In this document: one piece after another, positions 8,358 through 18,050 of the stretch | Numbering within the stretch: the first letter of the stretch is position 1 | How the letters are laid out: every line of letters begins with the position of its first letter | From: an uncultured Anaerolineales bacterium | GTDB taxonomy: Bacteria; Chloroflexota; Anaerolineae; Aggregatilineales; Aggregatilineaceae | Assembly: GCA_937135955.1 (NCBI GenBank) | Contig: CAKZOB010000080.1 | Location: 1 to 64,000 of the forward strand | Length of the DNA stretch: 64,000 nt | Direction of reading: 5' to 3' | Notes under the pieces: model-generated | Database searches by the model: none | What the model saw: only the letters and a program-made list of their open reading frames with translations | Told to the model about the DNA's origin: nothing | Made by a program: the position numbers and the translations under genes

Positions 8358-9341
8358 ATGTCTTCAGAGGCTCGCTATCAAGGCTCTGCACCCCCGCTGC
8401 CACCGGACGAGGCGTATTGGGAAGCGCTGTTACGAGAAGTAGATCAACCCATTGTGGGCGGCCCGTCCCGTGAGACGCGATTCACCTGGGAAAGTGACCC
8501 CACCCTGACACCTTCCTCGTCTCATGCCGATCAGATGCAGATCAGTGGTCCCTCAGCAGATTGGGAACAGGTCCAGCAGGTATTTGACACAGATACAACC
8601 GTAGAACTGAAGGTAATTGGCTGTAACCGGGGCGGGCTGCTGGTGGCCTGGAACAGCCTGCGTGGTTTTGTGCCGGCCAGCCAGTTGGTGAATTTCCCCG
8701 CGATGGCCGATAGTCCGGCCCGACGCGAAGCGCTGGCGCGGCGAGTGGGCCAGAACATCCGTGTGCGCGTCATCGAACTCAATCGCGCTCAGAACCGACT
8801 GATCTTGTCGGAACGGGCCGCACAGGTTCAGCCGGGCACCCGTGCCTCGGTGCTGCAAACCATCAAGCCGGGGGATGTCTGCCGGGGGCAGGTGACCAAT
8901 CTGTGTGATTTCGGTGTATTTGTTGATCTTGGTGGTCTGGAAGGACTCATCCATATCAGCGAACTGAGCTGGGGGCGTGTCGGGCATCCTGGCGATCTGC
9001 TCAGGCGTGGCGACGAAATAGACGTGTACGTGCTCAGCGTTGATGTGGCTCAGGAACGAGTTGCGCTCAGCCTCAAGCGGCTGCGCCCCGACCCCTGGCA
9101 AACGGTAGAGAAACGGTACCAGGTGGGACAGGTGGTTGAGGGTGTCATTACTAACGTGGTTGATTTCGGGGCCTTTGTGTGTATCGAAGAAGGTCTGGAA
9201 GGGTTGATCCACGTCTCGGAACTGGCTGAAGGTCACTTTCTGCACCCGCGTAACGTGGTGCGCGAAGGGGACACCGTGCGCGCGCGCATTATCAACATAG
9301 ATGGGCGCGGGCGACGACTGGGGCTCAGTCTCAGGCGGTGA
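8358..9341 (+). CDS. S1-domain RNA-binding protein (ribosomal protein S1-like)
   Basis: About 327 residues with three S1 (OB-fold) repeats: a divergent first one near 75-150, and two canonical ones near 165-240 and 250-327, each with the G-V/A-FV-L/I-x-x-LEGLIH-SEL signature. Such proteins bind single-stranded RNA. With three repeats it is shorter than the six-repeat proteobacterial S1 and closer to the short S1 homologues of other phyla. It may act in mRNA loading on ribosomes or in RNA turnover. The ATG at 8358 is chosen because GGAG lies 6 bases upstream; a GTG at 8346 is less well placed. It is expressed from its own consensus promoter. Confidence 0.85.
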   Translation: MSSEARYQGSAPPLPPDEAYWEALLREVDQPIVGGPSRETRFTWESDPTLTPSSSHADQMQISGPSADWEQVQQVFDTDTTVELKVIGCNRGGLLVAWNSLRGFVPASQLVNFPAMADSPARREALARRVGQNIRVRVIELNRAQNRLILSERAAQVQPGTRASVLQTIKPGDVCRGQVTNLCDFGVFVDLGGLEGLIHISELSWGRVGHPGDLLRRGDEIDVYVLSVDVAQERVALSLKRLRPDPWQTVEKRYQVGQVVEGVITNVVDFGAFVCIEEGLEGLIHVSELAEGHFLHPRNVVREGDTVRARIINIDGRGRRLGLSLRR

Positions 9342-9504
9342 GCATTGTCTGGTTGTCTGTGAGTGGGCGCACGGTGAGTAAGAAAATAATCAGGTTCTTT
9401 CTATGTGTGGCAAGGGGATTCGGGGAACCCTGCCGATCAGAACTTCTCAAAGGGCCTCTTGTAGACCGTCCTCCCACGAGGATATCTGAGGAGTGAGCAG
9501 AGCG

Positions 9505-10437
9505 ATGAAGTGGCGCGCCCAGGCATTGTTCAGCACTTATAGCATTGTGGCCCGTGACAGCCAGACTGGTCAGCTTGGTGTGGCTGTCCAGACCCATCAG
9601 ATGTGCGTCGGGGCAGTGGTTCCCTGGCTCGCACCTGGCGTTGGGGCCATTGCCACACAGTCTCTCGCCAATATCTCCTTTGGTCCCATCGGGCTGGCAA
9701 TGTTGAAAGCTGGTGTGCCCGCTCCTAAAGTGATCGAGGCTCTGGTGGCTTGCGACGATAATGCTCAAGTGCGTCAAGTGGCCGTCGTAGACGCCGCCGG
9801 TCGTGTTGGGGCGTGGACAGGCTCCGGATGCATTCCAGAAGCGAGCCATCACACTGGCGAAGGGTACAGCGTACAGGCAAACATGATGACTGCGTCCTCT
9901 GTAGTCCCGGCGATGGCCGATGCCTTTGAGCATGCTGAGGGAGACCTGGCCCAACGTATGCTGGCTGCGCTGGAAGCTGCTCAGTCAGAAGGCGGTGACA
10001 TCCGCGGGATGCAGTCCGCTGCTTTGAAGGTAGTGGATGGCAAACCCGACCCGGCGTGGCCGTACATCTACGACCTGCGCGTGGATGAGCACGACGAGCC
10101 GGTGCGAGAACTGGCCCGGCTGGTGCGGCTGCGTCACGCGCAATTGGTCGAGCAGCAAGGTTACGAGGCCTTGGAGCAGGGCGATCGGGAGCGCGCGCTC
10201 TCCCTGTGGGCCGCAGCCCGCGCCGAAGCGCCAGAGCTGGAAGAACTGGCCTTTTGGCAGGCAGTCACTCTGGCCGACGATGCCGGAGACGCGCGAGCCG
10301 GCGCAGACTTGCTCCGTCCGGTACTGAGCAATGACCCCCGGCGCGAACATTGGCTTGACCTCATCGCACGCCTGCAACACTGCGGGCTGATCAAGCGCAG
10401 CGGAGCCGGAGACGAACTCCTGAGCTTGCTGCGCTGA
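9505..10437 (+). CDS. DUF1028 family protein with C-terminal TPR-like extension
   Basis: The N-terminal part (about 1-215) is a DUF1028 domain: FSTYSIVARDSQTGQLGVAV, then TQSLANISFGPIGL, and GSGCIPEASHHTGEGY. DUF1028 proteins resemble Ntn-hydrolases in fold, but their substrate is not established. The remainder (about 215-310) is alpha-helical with tetratricopeptide character (YEALEQGDRERALSLWAAA), a common appendix in this family. No signal peptide is seen. GTG at 9493 is a possible alternative start, but the GAGGAG then touches it. The gene is convergent with sufE, 47 bases away. Confidence 0.8.
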   Translation: MKWRAQALFSTYSIVARDSQTGQLGVAVQTHQMCVGAVVPWLAPGVGAIATQSLANISFGPIGLAMLKAGVPAPKVIEALVACDDNAQVRQVAVVDAAGRVGAWTGSGCIPEASHHTGEGYSVQANMMTASSVVPAMADAFEHAEGDLAQRMLAALEAAQSEGGDIRGMQSAALKVVDGKPDPAWPYIYDLRVDEHDEPVRELARLVRLRHAQLVEQQGYEALEQGDRERALSLWAAARAEAPELEELAFWQAVTLADDAGDARAGADLLRPVLSNDPRREHWLDLIARLQHCGLIKRSGAGDELLSLLR

Positions 10438-10484
10438 GAAGTGCCCGCAGAAAACGTCTGGAGCAGAGGTGAGGTCGTGTCAGG

Positions 10485-10940
10485 TCAGCCTTCCTTCTCT
10501 CTCAGAAAAGCCCTGGCTGCTGCCTGCACCATGCTCACCATGCCCATCAGCCCCTGACCTTTGCCCATAGAAATATCGTTGCCGAAGAGACGCAGAACGA
10601 TATCTGGTGACACGGCAGCCACCTGTTCGACTGGCGCGCCGGATAAGGTTGCGTCCAGGATGGCGGCCAGAGCCATCGCCGAAAGCCCCTGGGGGTTCTC
10701 CACAGCGAAGTAGAACTGAAGCGTGCCGTCCTGGCGCGGGTGTGCCCAGACAAAGGCTTCGGATTCGCAGAAGGGCACACGCCGATCCTCCGGATAGGGA
10801 GGAACAGCAATGTGAGAAGGCACAGGTTTGAAGCGATCTGCCCAGTCAATGAGCAACTCTGCCCGTTCCGCGCGAGAGGTGACAAAGGCGAAATCGGCCA
10901 GAACTTCAGCCAGGGCGGGTGGATAGTCAGTCATACTCAT
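10485..10940 (-). CDS. sufE: SufE family sulfur acceptor
   Basis: SufE accepts a persulfide sulfur on a conserved cysteine and passes it on to Fe-S cluster assembly. The 151 residues are full length for the family. The catalytic cysteine is in VPFCESEAFVWA (about residue 58), and the QFYFAVENPQGLSAMALAAIL segment (about 75-96) matches the core fold. The start lies 3 bases past the sseA stop, so both form one operon. The usual partner of SufE is a cysteine desulfurase (SufS). None is present here; instead the upstream gene is a rhodanese-type sulfurtransferase, an arrangement also known from Actinobacteria. Confidence 0.9.
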   Translation of the reverse strand: MSMTDYPPALAEVLADFAFVTSRAERAELLIDWADRFKPVPSHIAVPPYPEDRRVPFCESEAFVWAHPRQDGTLQFYFAVENPQGLSAMALAAILDATLSGAPVEQVAAVSPDIVLRLFGNDISMGKGQGLMGMVSMVQAAARAFLREKEG

Positions 10941-10943
10941 CGC

Positions 10944-11807
10944 TCAACGTTCGATGGGCACATTGACCAGATTACCCCATTCAGTCCAGCTACCATCATA
11001 GTTGCGTACGTGCTGATAGCCCAGAAGATAGGTGAGCACAAACCAGGTGTGACTGCTACGCTCGCCAATACGGCAATAGACAATGACATCATCGTCGGGG
11101 CGCAGGCCCTGTTCACCTTCGTAGATAGCCCGCAGCTCATTAGCAGACTTGAAGGTGCCATCTTCCGGATTGATGGCCCGGCTCCAAGGCACATTCACCG
11201 CGCCAGGGATATGTCCACCGCGTAACGCTCCTTCGTTGGGGTAATCGGGCATGTGCAGACGCTCACCGCTGTATTCTGCAGGGCTGCGTACGTCTACCAG
11301 CGGCTCGCGCGCTTGTACGTGAGCCAATACCTGGTCGCGGAAAGCGCGAATAGTCGCGTCGTCGCGCTCCGGCGCGCGGTAGTTGGTCGGGGGATACGAG
11401 GGCTTTTCACGGGTAAGCGGACGCTTTTCCAGCTCCCACTTGAGCCGTCCTCCGTCCATGATCCGGGCGTTGCGATGACCAAAGAGCTGGAAGACCCAGA
11501 AGGCATAAGTCGCCCACCAGTTGTTCTTATCGCCGTAGAAGACCAGCGTAGTCTCAGGGGTCACGCCCAGACGTGACATAAGGGTTTCGAACCCCTCGCG
11601 CGTCAGATAGTCGCGCCGCACTGGATCGTTAAGATCGGTTGTCCAGTCCACTTCGACTGCGCCAGGAATGTGACCAGAAGCGTAGAGCAAAGGGTCTTCG
11701 TTCGATTCTATGATCCGCACGGCGGAGTCATGTAGATGAGACGCCACCCAATCGGTTGACACGAGAACTTCAGGGCGCGCATAGCCGCGACGCACGAACT
11801 CATCCAT
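10944..11807 (-). CDS. sseA: Thiosulfate/3-mercaptopyruvate sulfurtransferase
   Basis: A two-domain rhodanese (287 residues) that moves sulfane sulfur from thiosulfate or mercaptopyruvate to an acceptor. The N-terminal inactive domain starts with [10 protein letters not shown] and contains [11 protein letters not shown]. The C-terminal active domain repeats [13 protein letters not shown] and ends with the active loop [11 protein letters not shown]. That loop type is nearer to the CysA/SseA thiosulfate enzymes of Actinobacteria than to CRKGVT rhodanese or CGSGVT mercaptopyruvate enzymes. The ATG at 11807 has GGAGG 8 bases upstream; readings that extend to 11993 cross the promoter. It is the first gene of the sseA-sufE operon. 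Confidence 0.92.
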   Translation of the reverse strand: MDEFVRRGYARPEVLVSTDWVASHLHDSAVRIIESNEDPLLYASGHIPGAVEVDWTTDLNDPVRRDYLTREGFETLMSRLGVTPETTLVFYGDKNNWWATYAFWVFQLFGHRNARIMDGGRLKWELEKRPLTREKPSYPPTNYRAPERDDATIRAFRDQVLAHVQAREPLVDVRSPAEYSGERLHMPDYPNEGALRGGHIPGAVNVPWSRAINPEDGTFKSANELRAIYEGEQGLRPDDDVIVYCRIGERSSHTWFVLTYLLGYQHVRNYDGSWTEWGNLVNVPIER

Positions 11808-11861
11808 GGTCACATCCTCCGTTACACAGGTTGGGTCAATGGGAAGCATGGCTCGGATAAT

Positions 11862-11892
11862 ATTATAGATGATTTTAATAAAAATTCCGCAA
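11862..11892 (-). promoter_or_regulatory. sseA-sufE promoter
   Basis: On the minus strand TTGCGG (11892-11887), 19 bases, TATAAT (11867-11862), about 55 bases before the sseA ATG. It sits back-to-back with the promoter at 11921-11949 in an AT-rich stretch. Confidence 0.55.
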
Positions 11893-11920
11893 GATTGCAA
11901 GGGAGATATTGGCAGGCAGG

Positions 11921-11949
11921 TTGCGGCGTCGCAGGTGCTACCGTACAAT
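11921..11949 (+). promoter_or_regulatory. Promoter of the PPC-repeat gene pair
   Basis: TTGCGG (11921-11926), 17 bases, TACAAT (11944-11949). A leader of about 30 bases carries GGAGG at 11974-11978, six bases before the ATG at 11985. Confidence 0.65.
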
Positions 11950-11984
11950 GACGGCAGACATCCGGTGACAAGCGGAGGCAAGAG

Positions 11985-14639
11985 ATGATGCACAGGGTAT
12001 TGCGTGCAGTCCTGGCCGTTTGCCTTGCGGGAATGCTGTTAGCAATAGGCGTTGGGCAGCCTGCAAGAAGAGTCCTGGCCGCTCCACCGACACAAGAAAC
12101 CCCGACGCGGCTGGTTTACGGGCAAACTGTAGACGGCAATCTTAGTCCAGAACAGCCAAGCGCTTTCTTCGTCTTCACCGGGCAGGCAGGCGACACCGTG
12201 ACGGTGACCCTGATCGTCACCGGCGGCGCCCTCGATCCCTTCCTGGTGCTCAACGATATGGCCCGCACTCCCCTTGCCGTTGACGATAATGGAGCAGGGG
12301 GGCTGGATGCCCGCCTGAGTTATGTTATACCTGCCGACGGAGACTACATAATCCAGGCCACGCACGCAGGGGGAATCATCCCGCCAGAGGGCGGTAGCTA
12401 CACGTTGAACCTGACTGCAGTGACCGAGACTGCGCCACCAGAAGAGTCAGCAGCAGGCCCTGTGATCACCTCCAATACCCCTCTGCTGGCACCCCTGATG
12501 ATCGGAACAACCATCAGCGATTCCCTCACCCGCCAGACGCCGTTGCGCCTATACTGGTTTGAGGGTCACGCTGGAGACCTGTTGGTCGTCATGCCTCAGC
12601 AACTGGCCGAATTCCAGCCCTTGCTGGCGCTGTACAACAACGTCTTCGGAGAAGTCGGGCGGGCCGCGCCAGGGGCGGCGTTACGGCTGCTGCTGCCCGA
12701 CGATGGCGTGTACTTCCTGGCTGTTGCCTTGCCGCTCACCAACAGCCTGGGGGGAACTTTCACGCTGACAGCAGAACTTGGCGCTGCGCTATCTGTCTCC
12801 GCGGAAGGAGCGATTGACATCGAATATGGGGCCAGTCAACAGGGCAGTATCAACGACAGTGTCCCTCAGGTCACCTATCGCTTCTTCGGCTCAACGGGCG
12901 ATACAGTGACGGTGAGTATGAGTCGCGCGGGTGGAGATTTGAACTGCTATCTCTACCTTTTCGCTGCCAACGGGCAGATGCTGGCCGAGAGCAGCCATAT
13001 AACGGGCGACGGCACAGCGGAGATCAGATATTCCTTGCCCGCAGACGGGGCGTATCTGATAGCGGCCACCAGAGTCGGGGCGGCGGAGGGGACATCCAGC
13101 GGCACATTCCTGCTGGAACTGCGCTCCGATGCCCAGCCGCCGGAGATTGCACCTGCGGCTGAGCCGGTGTTGCCGCCCGATTACGCACAACTGCCGTTGC
13201 TTGGATATGGTGACACAGTGGAAGGTGAAATCAGCGCCAGCAAGTTCATGGATGTGTACGTCTTCCTGGGTCACGAGGGCGAGCCAATCACGGTTGAAAT
13301 GAAGAGCCTGAACGCAGGCACGTCGGCTACTGCGCTCGATCCTTTCCTGGTGCTGCTAGACGATCAGCGCATCCCGCTGGCCGAACACGACGACATTGTC
13401 GAGGGAGTGGAGCGCGATGCCCGCCTGGAGTTCACACTACCCCGCACGGCTTACTACGCGATCGTGGCCACGCGCTTTGACCAGGCAGAGGGCAGCTCCA
13501 CCGGCCCCTATAGCCTGACTCTGTCCGGCCCAGGACAGCATTTGCCAATCACTGCCGAAGAAGGGAGCACATCACCGCTAGCACGCCTGAAGGCTACACC
13601 GCTGATCTCCGATGAGCCGATACAGGCCGTGTTTGAGAGTGCAGGCGCTCTGTACACTTTCACCGCTTTTGCCGGGTCGCTGGCCGACATCGCAGTGACG
13701 GCTGACGCCGGAACGGATATCCTGGTCGTTTTGGCCGACGAGACTCTCAGCGAAATCCGTTCGAGCAACGCGGGAACACTCACTGGTATCGAGATTCCCA
13801 AGACAGGGAGATACGCGGTCCTGGTAGCACCGCGCTTCGGCCCTGCAGATGAAACAGGGAAAGGTTACATGATCGCCCTGGCCCTGGCTGGTGTAGCAGA
13901 AGAGGGAGCAGCAACAGCGAGAACCAGTCGCCTGTTGGTGTATGGAGACCTTGTCAACGGAGCGATTGACGACGACACGACCAGTCAGATGTACACTTTT
14001 GTGGGACTAGCCGGAGAGACGGTTCAGATCACCATGAAGGCTTCCAATGGTTCGACTCTGGATTGCTACCTGGAATTGCAGACGGCTGATGGCACAGTGC
14101 TGGAAGCCAACGACGACATCGTGACCGGCCAGGTGCGCGACTCCCGTATCGTGGCAGAGTTGCCAGCCGATGGCACCTATGTGATTGTGGCATCCAGATA
14201 CCAGGGACCGGATGCAGCACCAACCAGCGGCACCTACGAGTTGTCGCTGGAACGTGTGGACAACGAAGCCCTCATCGGCGTCAGCCCCGTCCTGGTGCCC
14301 ATTGCCTATGGTCAAACGCTGGCTGGTGAAATATCGGACGAGCAATATCTGCTGTTCTACGTCTTCGATGGCAGGGCAGGGGACACGGTCTCTGTGCGGG
14401 TCGCGCATACGAGCGGTAATCTGGATACAGTGCTGCATCTATACCGGGCGGAAGGTACTCAGTGGGTGGAGATCGCCAGCAATGACGATAGCCCCACTGG
14501 AGGCACCTTTGAGCCGATGCTTAGCCGCGTGATTTTGCCCCAGACTGGCAAGTATCTGATCGCTGTTCACCGCTATGGCCTCGACCGAGAGGCTGGTACG
14601 GGCACCTTTACCGTCACACTGACCCAGGAGATTCCGTAA
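11985..14639 (+). CDS. Secreted protein with about seven PPC-like repeats
   Basis: 884 residues. A Sec signal peptide (hydrophobic stretch at about 8-25, probable cleavage near VLAAPP at 31-35) precedes about seven tandem beta-sandwich repeats of about 110 residues. They begin near 40, 160, 275, 395, 530, 640 and 765. Each unit reads roughly YGxTVxGxI, then YxFxGxxGDxVTV, LDPxLxLxD, and ends YxIxATRxG with a Ser/Gly-rich G-T-Y/F-x-L-x-L strand. This is the pattern of bacterial pre-peptidase C-terminal (PPC) domains, here without a peptidase. No anchor is visible, so it is probably exported or wall-associated. The role is unknown; adhesion or glycan binding would be guesses. The adjacent gene encodes a four-repeat relative. 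Confidence 0.8.
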   Translation: MMHRVLRAVLAVCLAGMLLAIGVGQPARRVLAAPPTQETPTRLVYGQTVDGNLSPEQPSAFFVFTGQAGDTVTVTLIVTGGALDPFLVLNDMARTPLAVDDNGAGGLDARLSYVIPADGDYIIQATHAGGIIPPEGGSYTLNLTAVTETAPPEESAAGPVITSNTPLLAPLMIGTTISDSLTRQTPLRLYWFEGHAGDLLVVMPQQLAEFQPLLALYNNVFGEVGRAAPGAALRLLLPDDGVYFLAVALPLTNSLGGTFTLTAELGAALSVSAEGAIDIEYGASQQGSINDSVPQVTYRFFGSTGDTVTVSMSRAGGDLNCYLYLFAANGQMLAESSHITGDGTAEIRYSLPADGAYLIAATRVGAAEGTSSGTFLLELRSDAQPPEIAPAAEPVLPPDYAQLPLLGYGDTVEGEISASKFMDVYVFLGHEGEPITVEMKSLNAGTSATALDPFLVLLDDQRIPLAEHDDIVEGVERDARLEFTLPRTAYYAIVATRFDQAEGSSTGPYSLTLSGPGQHLPITAEEGSTSPLARLKATPLISDEPIQAVFESAGALYTFTAFAGSLADIAVTADAGTDILVVLADETLSEIRSSNAGTLTGIEIPKTGRYAVLVAPRFGPADETGKGYMIALALAGVAEEGAATARTSRLLVYGDLVNGAIDDDTTSQMYTFVGLAGETVQITMKASNGSTLDCYLELQTADGTVLEANDDIVTGQVRDSRIVAELPADGTYVIVASRYQGPDAAPTSGTYELSLERVDNEALIGVSPVLVPIAYGQTLAGEISDEQYLLFYVFDGRAGDTVSVRVAHTSGNLDTVLHLYRAEGTQWVEIASNDDSPTGGTFEPMLSRVILPQTGKYLIAVHRYGLDREAGTGTFTVTLTQEIP

Positions 14640-14670
14640 GCGCTGAATCCGGTTCAGAAGTGGACACGTG

Positions 14671-16194
14671 ATGATACTGGTCTTCAAGGTGGGACAGGCA
14701 GGAAACGCCAGTGTCAGATGGGTGCTGGCGATAGCGCTGCTCCTTCTGGGGGTTACAGCGCTTCCGGTACCCTCTATTCACGCCGATGAGCTACTTCAGA
14801 GCAGTACCGAGTTGCGTTTGGGAGAGCCAGTGCGCGGTACAATCAGCGATGAATCGCCACGTCATCTCTATTCCTTCGCTGCGCAGCAAAGCGACGTGAT
14901 CACGGTGCGCATGAGCCGCCTTTCGGGCGATCTCGACCCTTTGCTGATCGTCTCCGATGCAAACGGCTCGATCCTGGCAGTGAGCGACGATGACGGCGAA
15001 AGGGCTGACGCCCTCGTCGAATTCCAACGCCTTCCGTCCGATGGACGTTACTTTGTGATTGCCACGCGCTTTGGGCAGGAACATGGTGTCACCCAGGGCG
15101 AATACTCGCTGGTTGTCGAGCGAGCAGGGAACAGTCTGGTAGTGACCAGCACACTGGCCTATGGATCGCAGGTATTGGGGCGGATCAACGCACAAACCCC
15201 ACTGGCTTTCTACTTCCTGAATGCTCAGCGAGGCGATGTGCTCACCATCACTATGCGCCGCACGTCGGGCACGCTCGATCCTCACCTCGATCTGGCCACG
15301 GTAGAAGGGCTGGTGTTGGCCTCGGACGACGACAGCATGGCCGGAGGCAGCACACTGGACGCGGCGATCACCAACTTCACAGTGCCGCAGACAGGTCTCT
15401 ATCTGGTCGTTGCCACGCGCTTCGGGCGCGAGTCGGGCACCACCGAGGGCAGTTATGTGCTGTCTGTGACTCAGACTCCGCCTGAGTCGTTAGGCACTGA
15501 ACCAGGGAATGCCCGGCTAATTGACTATGGGGCTACGGTCACTGGTAGCGTAGATGATGCGGTGCCAGTACGCTATTTCCGCTTCGAAGCACAACGCGGC
15601 GACGTGATCGCGGTGACGCAGAGCCGCCAGGATGGTTCGCTCGATCCCTTTTTGCAGATATTGGATAGCTCCCTTAATGTGATAGCCGAGGACGATAACA
15701 GCGGAGAGAACAAGGGCGCTCGCATTGCCGCCGTCGCGCTTCCTCAACAAGGCATCTACTATGTGGCCGCGTCGCGACGTGGTGGAGCAGAAGGCCAGAC
15801 AGAAGGCACCTTCACTCTCACGTTGAGCGGACGTCCTGGCCTTACCAATGGGCGATCGCTAGAGATCATGTATGGGGCTACTGTAAGCGGGCAGATTTCC
15901 GATCAACACTACGCCGAAGAATATGTCTTCGTCGGTCAGCAGGGAGACGTGATCCGTATCATCATGGAACGCGCCACCGGAGACCTCGATCCACTGGTGA
16001 CGCTCTACGACAGCGAGCGCAAGCAGATCGCCTTCGACGATGACAGCGGCGGAAATCAGAACGCCTTGCTCGACCGCTTTGTGCTTCCCGCTGACGGCAT
16101 GTATATTCTAGTTGCTTCCCGCTACGACCAGATCAGTGGGACTACCAGCGGCGTATACCTCTTGACGCTCGAACTCATTCGGTCCGGGCGTTAA
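14671..16194 (+). CDS. Secreted protein with four PPC-like repeats
   Basis: About 507 residues: an N-terminal hydrophobic signal (about 16-40, ending near SIHADE), then four PPC-like repeats starting near 50, 165, 282 and 400. Every repeat carries an acidic turn of the type D-D-D/N-S/G (SDDDG, SDDDS, EDDNS, FDDDS), a plausible metal-binding loop such as Ca2+. The gene follows its seven-repeat relative by 31 bases, and the two probably arose by duplication and share a transcript. A GTG three bases before the ATG is an alternative start. No catalytic domain is recognisable. Confidence 0.78.
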   Translation: MILVFKVGQAGNASVRWVLAIALLLLGVTALPVPSIHADELLQSSTELRLGEPVRGTISDESPRHLYSFAAQQSDVITVRMSRLSGDLDPLLIVSDANGSILAVSDDDGERADALVEFQRLPSDGRYFVIATRFGQEHGVTQGEYSLVVERAGNSLVVTSTLAYGSQVLGRINAQTPLAFYFLNAQRGDVLTITMRRTSGTLDPHLDLATVEGLVLASDDDSMAGGSTLDAAITNFTVPQTGLYLVVATRFGRESGTTEGSYVLSVTQTPPESLGTEPGNARLIDYGATVTGSVDDAVPVRYFRFEAQRGDVIAVTQSRQDGSLDPFLQILDSSLNVIAEDDNSGENKGARIAAVALPQQGIYYVAASRRGGAEGQTEGTFTLTLSGRPGLTNGRSLEIMYGATVSGQISDQHYAEEYVFVGQQGDVIRIIMERATGDLDPLVTLYDSERKQIAFDDDSGGNQNALLDRFVLPADGMYILVASRYDQISGTTSGVYLLTLELIRSGR

Positions 16195-16231
16195 TCTGTT
16201 TTCATTGTTGCTTGCCAGGGGCATCTCAACC

Positions 16232-17653
16232 ATGACCTCACCTTCAGCCAGGCCGCCTGCACACAGGGCCGTTCCCTTCTGGCGTACCCTGCTGTACTCA
16301 CTGGGCAACGCCGCCGGTCTGTTGACGTATACCACCTTCAACGCTTTCATCCAGTACTTCTACACCGACGTGAAAGGGTTGCCACCCAACTGGGTCGGGC
16401 GAGGATGGTTCGCCTTTGGACTGTGGAATGCCATCAATGATCCGGTGGCGGGTTGGATCTCCGATCGCACCAGCACTCGCTGGGGGCGGCGGCGTTTCTA
16501 CATCGGCTTGCTGGCTATCCCTACTGCCATCGCCTTTGCGCTGGTCTGGCTGCCCCCTCTGGATGCATCCAATCCCTCGGCGTTGCTGGTCTACTTCCTG
16601 GTGATCATCAGCCTCTATGATCTCCTGCAGTCCATTGTCACCCTCAATCAAGATGCCCTGTTCCCTGAGATGTATCAGGACACAGCCGGACGGGCAACCG
16701 GAGCCAGCACGCGCCAATTGGTAGGGTTTGTGGTGGGTAATGGCATGGCCGTGGCGCTCACGCCAACCGTCTATGGCAAACTGGGGTGGAATGCGCTGGC
16801 GATCATGTGGGGAGCGCTGGCAGCATTGATGTATTTTCTGTCGCTGTTGGGTATCCGGGAGAATCCCGCCTATGCCAGGCAGGAGCGCCCCCCGTGGCGA
16901 GCGCAAATGCGCGTCGTTCTGACCAACCGCACCTTCCTGATCGTGCTGTGCATCAACTTCATGACGCGCTTCATCATCGCCGCCATCGTGGCCGCCATGC
17001 CCTTCTATGCCGACTACGTCCTGCGCATCAGCGAGACTCAACTCACCCAACTGCTGCTGGCACTTTTTGCCACGTCTGGGGGTTCGGTGCTGATCTGGCA
17101 GTTCATCATTCGCCGGACAGGCACCCGCCAGGGCATGATGCTCTCCATGAGCGTCGCGGCGGTGTTCGCCCTGCCGTTGTTACTGACTTCAAGCCTGCAC
17201 GCCACAGCTCTTGTGCTGGCCTTGCTGGGCCTGGCCATTGGAGGAGTGGTGCTGGGGCCAGATATGCTCTTCGCCGAAGTGGTGGACGAGGACTACGCCA
17301 AGACCCGCATCCGCAGAGAGGGGACATATCGGGGACTGCTGGGTTTCATCTACCGCTTTCCGCCTGCGGTCGCCGGGTTGTTACTGGGAGAAGGATTGGC
17401 TCTGGCAGGCTACGACGCAGACCTGAGCGCTGAGATGCAGCCAGAAGCCGTGATCCTCGTGATCCGCGCTTTTACGGCCTTTTTGCCCTTGCTGGCGCTG
17501 GTTCTGGGTCTCTTTTTGCTGGCGAAATATCCGCTACATGGCGAATATCTGCGCACCATTCAGAAAAAAGTGGCAGCACTGAACGGGCAATCCGAAGCTG
17601 AGCGTTTCTCGGCAGCAGGCGCTATACCAGATGTCGCTGCGGGTAGCGATTAG
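16232..17653 (+). CDS. MFS transporter of the GPH (glycoside-pentoside-hexuronide) type
   Basis: About 473 residues with twelve expected membrane helices. The N-terminus (YSLGNAAG, then FFYTD-like QYFYTDVKGL) and the first cytoplasmic loop (NAINDPVAGWISDRTSTRWGRRR, shown here only in part as DPVAGWISDRT and GRRR) are typical of MelB/GPH cation symporters. The Asp in NDP corresponds to the cation/sugar site region. Likely substrate is a glycoside or another small organic solute; the sequence does not say which. The ATG at 16232 is chosen over a TTG at 16205 because it follows an AGGGG sequence. It could be co-transcribed with the PPC-repeat genes, 37 bases upstream. Confidence 0.85.
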   Translation: MTSPSARPPAHRAVPFWRTLLYSLGNAAGLLTYTTFNAFIQYFYTDVKGLPPNWVGRGWFAFGLWNAINDPVAGWISDRTSTRWGRRRFYIGLLAIPTAIAFALVWLPPLDASNPSALLVYFLVIISLYDLLQSIVTLNQDALFPEMYQDTAGRATGASTRQLVGFVVGNGMAVALTPTVYGKLGWNALAIMWGALAALMYFLSLLGIRENPAYARQERPPWRAQMRVVLTNRTFLIVLCINFMTRFIIAAIVAAMPFYADYVLRISETQLTQLLLALFATSGGSVLIWQFIIRRTGTRQGMMLSMSVAAVFALPLLLTSSLHATALVLALLGLAIGGVVLGPDMLFAEVVDEDYAKTRIRREGTYRGLLGFIYRFPPAVAGLLLGEGLALAGYDADLSAEMQPEAVILVIRAFTAFLPLLALVLGLFLLAKYPLHGEYLRTIQKKVAALNGQSEAERFSAAGAIPDVAAGSD

Positions 17654-17707
17654 CCAATGCAGCCCGCCATCATTACGCTCTGCGACAGATCGTCGTCTCG
17701 AACAACG

Positions 17708-17971
17708 TCACAGCGAAGCGTCGTCCTCAGGAAAGTCGCTATCTTCCGGGAGTTTGGTCTTGGGTTTACGCCTGTCAACCGGGCGTTCGGGAACAATCAG
17801 CATGAGGATCAGGTAGATCACCAGCCCTGAACCGCTGCTCAGGAGAGTGAGGGCAACAAAAGCGAGACGCACCAGCGTTGGGTCTACGTCGAGATACTCG
17901 CCGATCCCCCCGCATACACCGGCAAACATGCGATCCTGAGTCGAACGATAGAGGCGCTTCTGAGTATTCAT
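17708..17971 (-). CDS. PspC domain membrane protein
   Basis: 87 residues. The N-terminal LYRSTQDRMFAGVCGGIGEY (about 6-25) followed by DPTLVRLAFV and a long hydrophobic helix ending LILMLIVPERP is the PspC signature. These small proteins sit in the cytoplasmic membrane and are linked to envelope stress, sometimes acting as anti-sigma or signalling partners. The C-terminal tail is charged and cytoplasmic. The ATG at 17971 is chosen because the domain begins at once; a reading up to 18085 adds unconserved residues. It lies 79 bases downstream of the SRPBCC gene on the same strand. Confidence 0.88.
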   Translation of the reverse strand: MNTQKRLYRSTQDRMFAGVCGGIGEYLDVDPTLVRLAFVALTLLSSGSGLVIYLILMLIVPERPVDRRKPKTKLPEDSDFPEDDASL

Positions 17972-18050
17972 GACAAGGCTCCCCACAGTCTGTCGGGCTG
18001 TCTCTATCGTGTAATACGCGCGCTGCCGGTTATGGTTGCACGCGCGGCGC

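Noticed and set aside
14643-14657. Small hairpin CTGAA/TTCAG between the two PPC-repeat genes.
   Set aside because: Only five pairs and no T tract; likely chance, and the genes appear co-transcribed.
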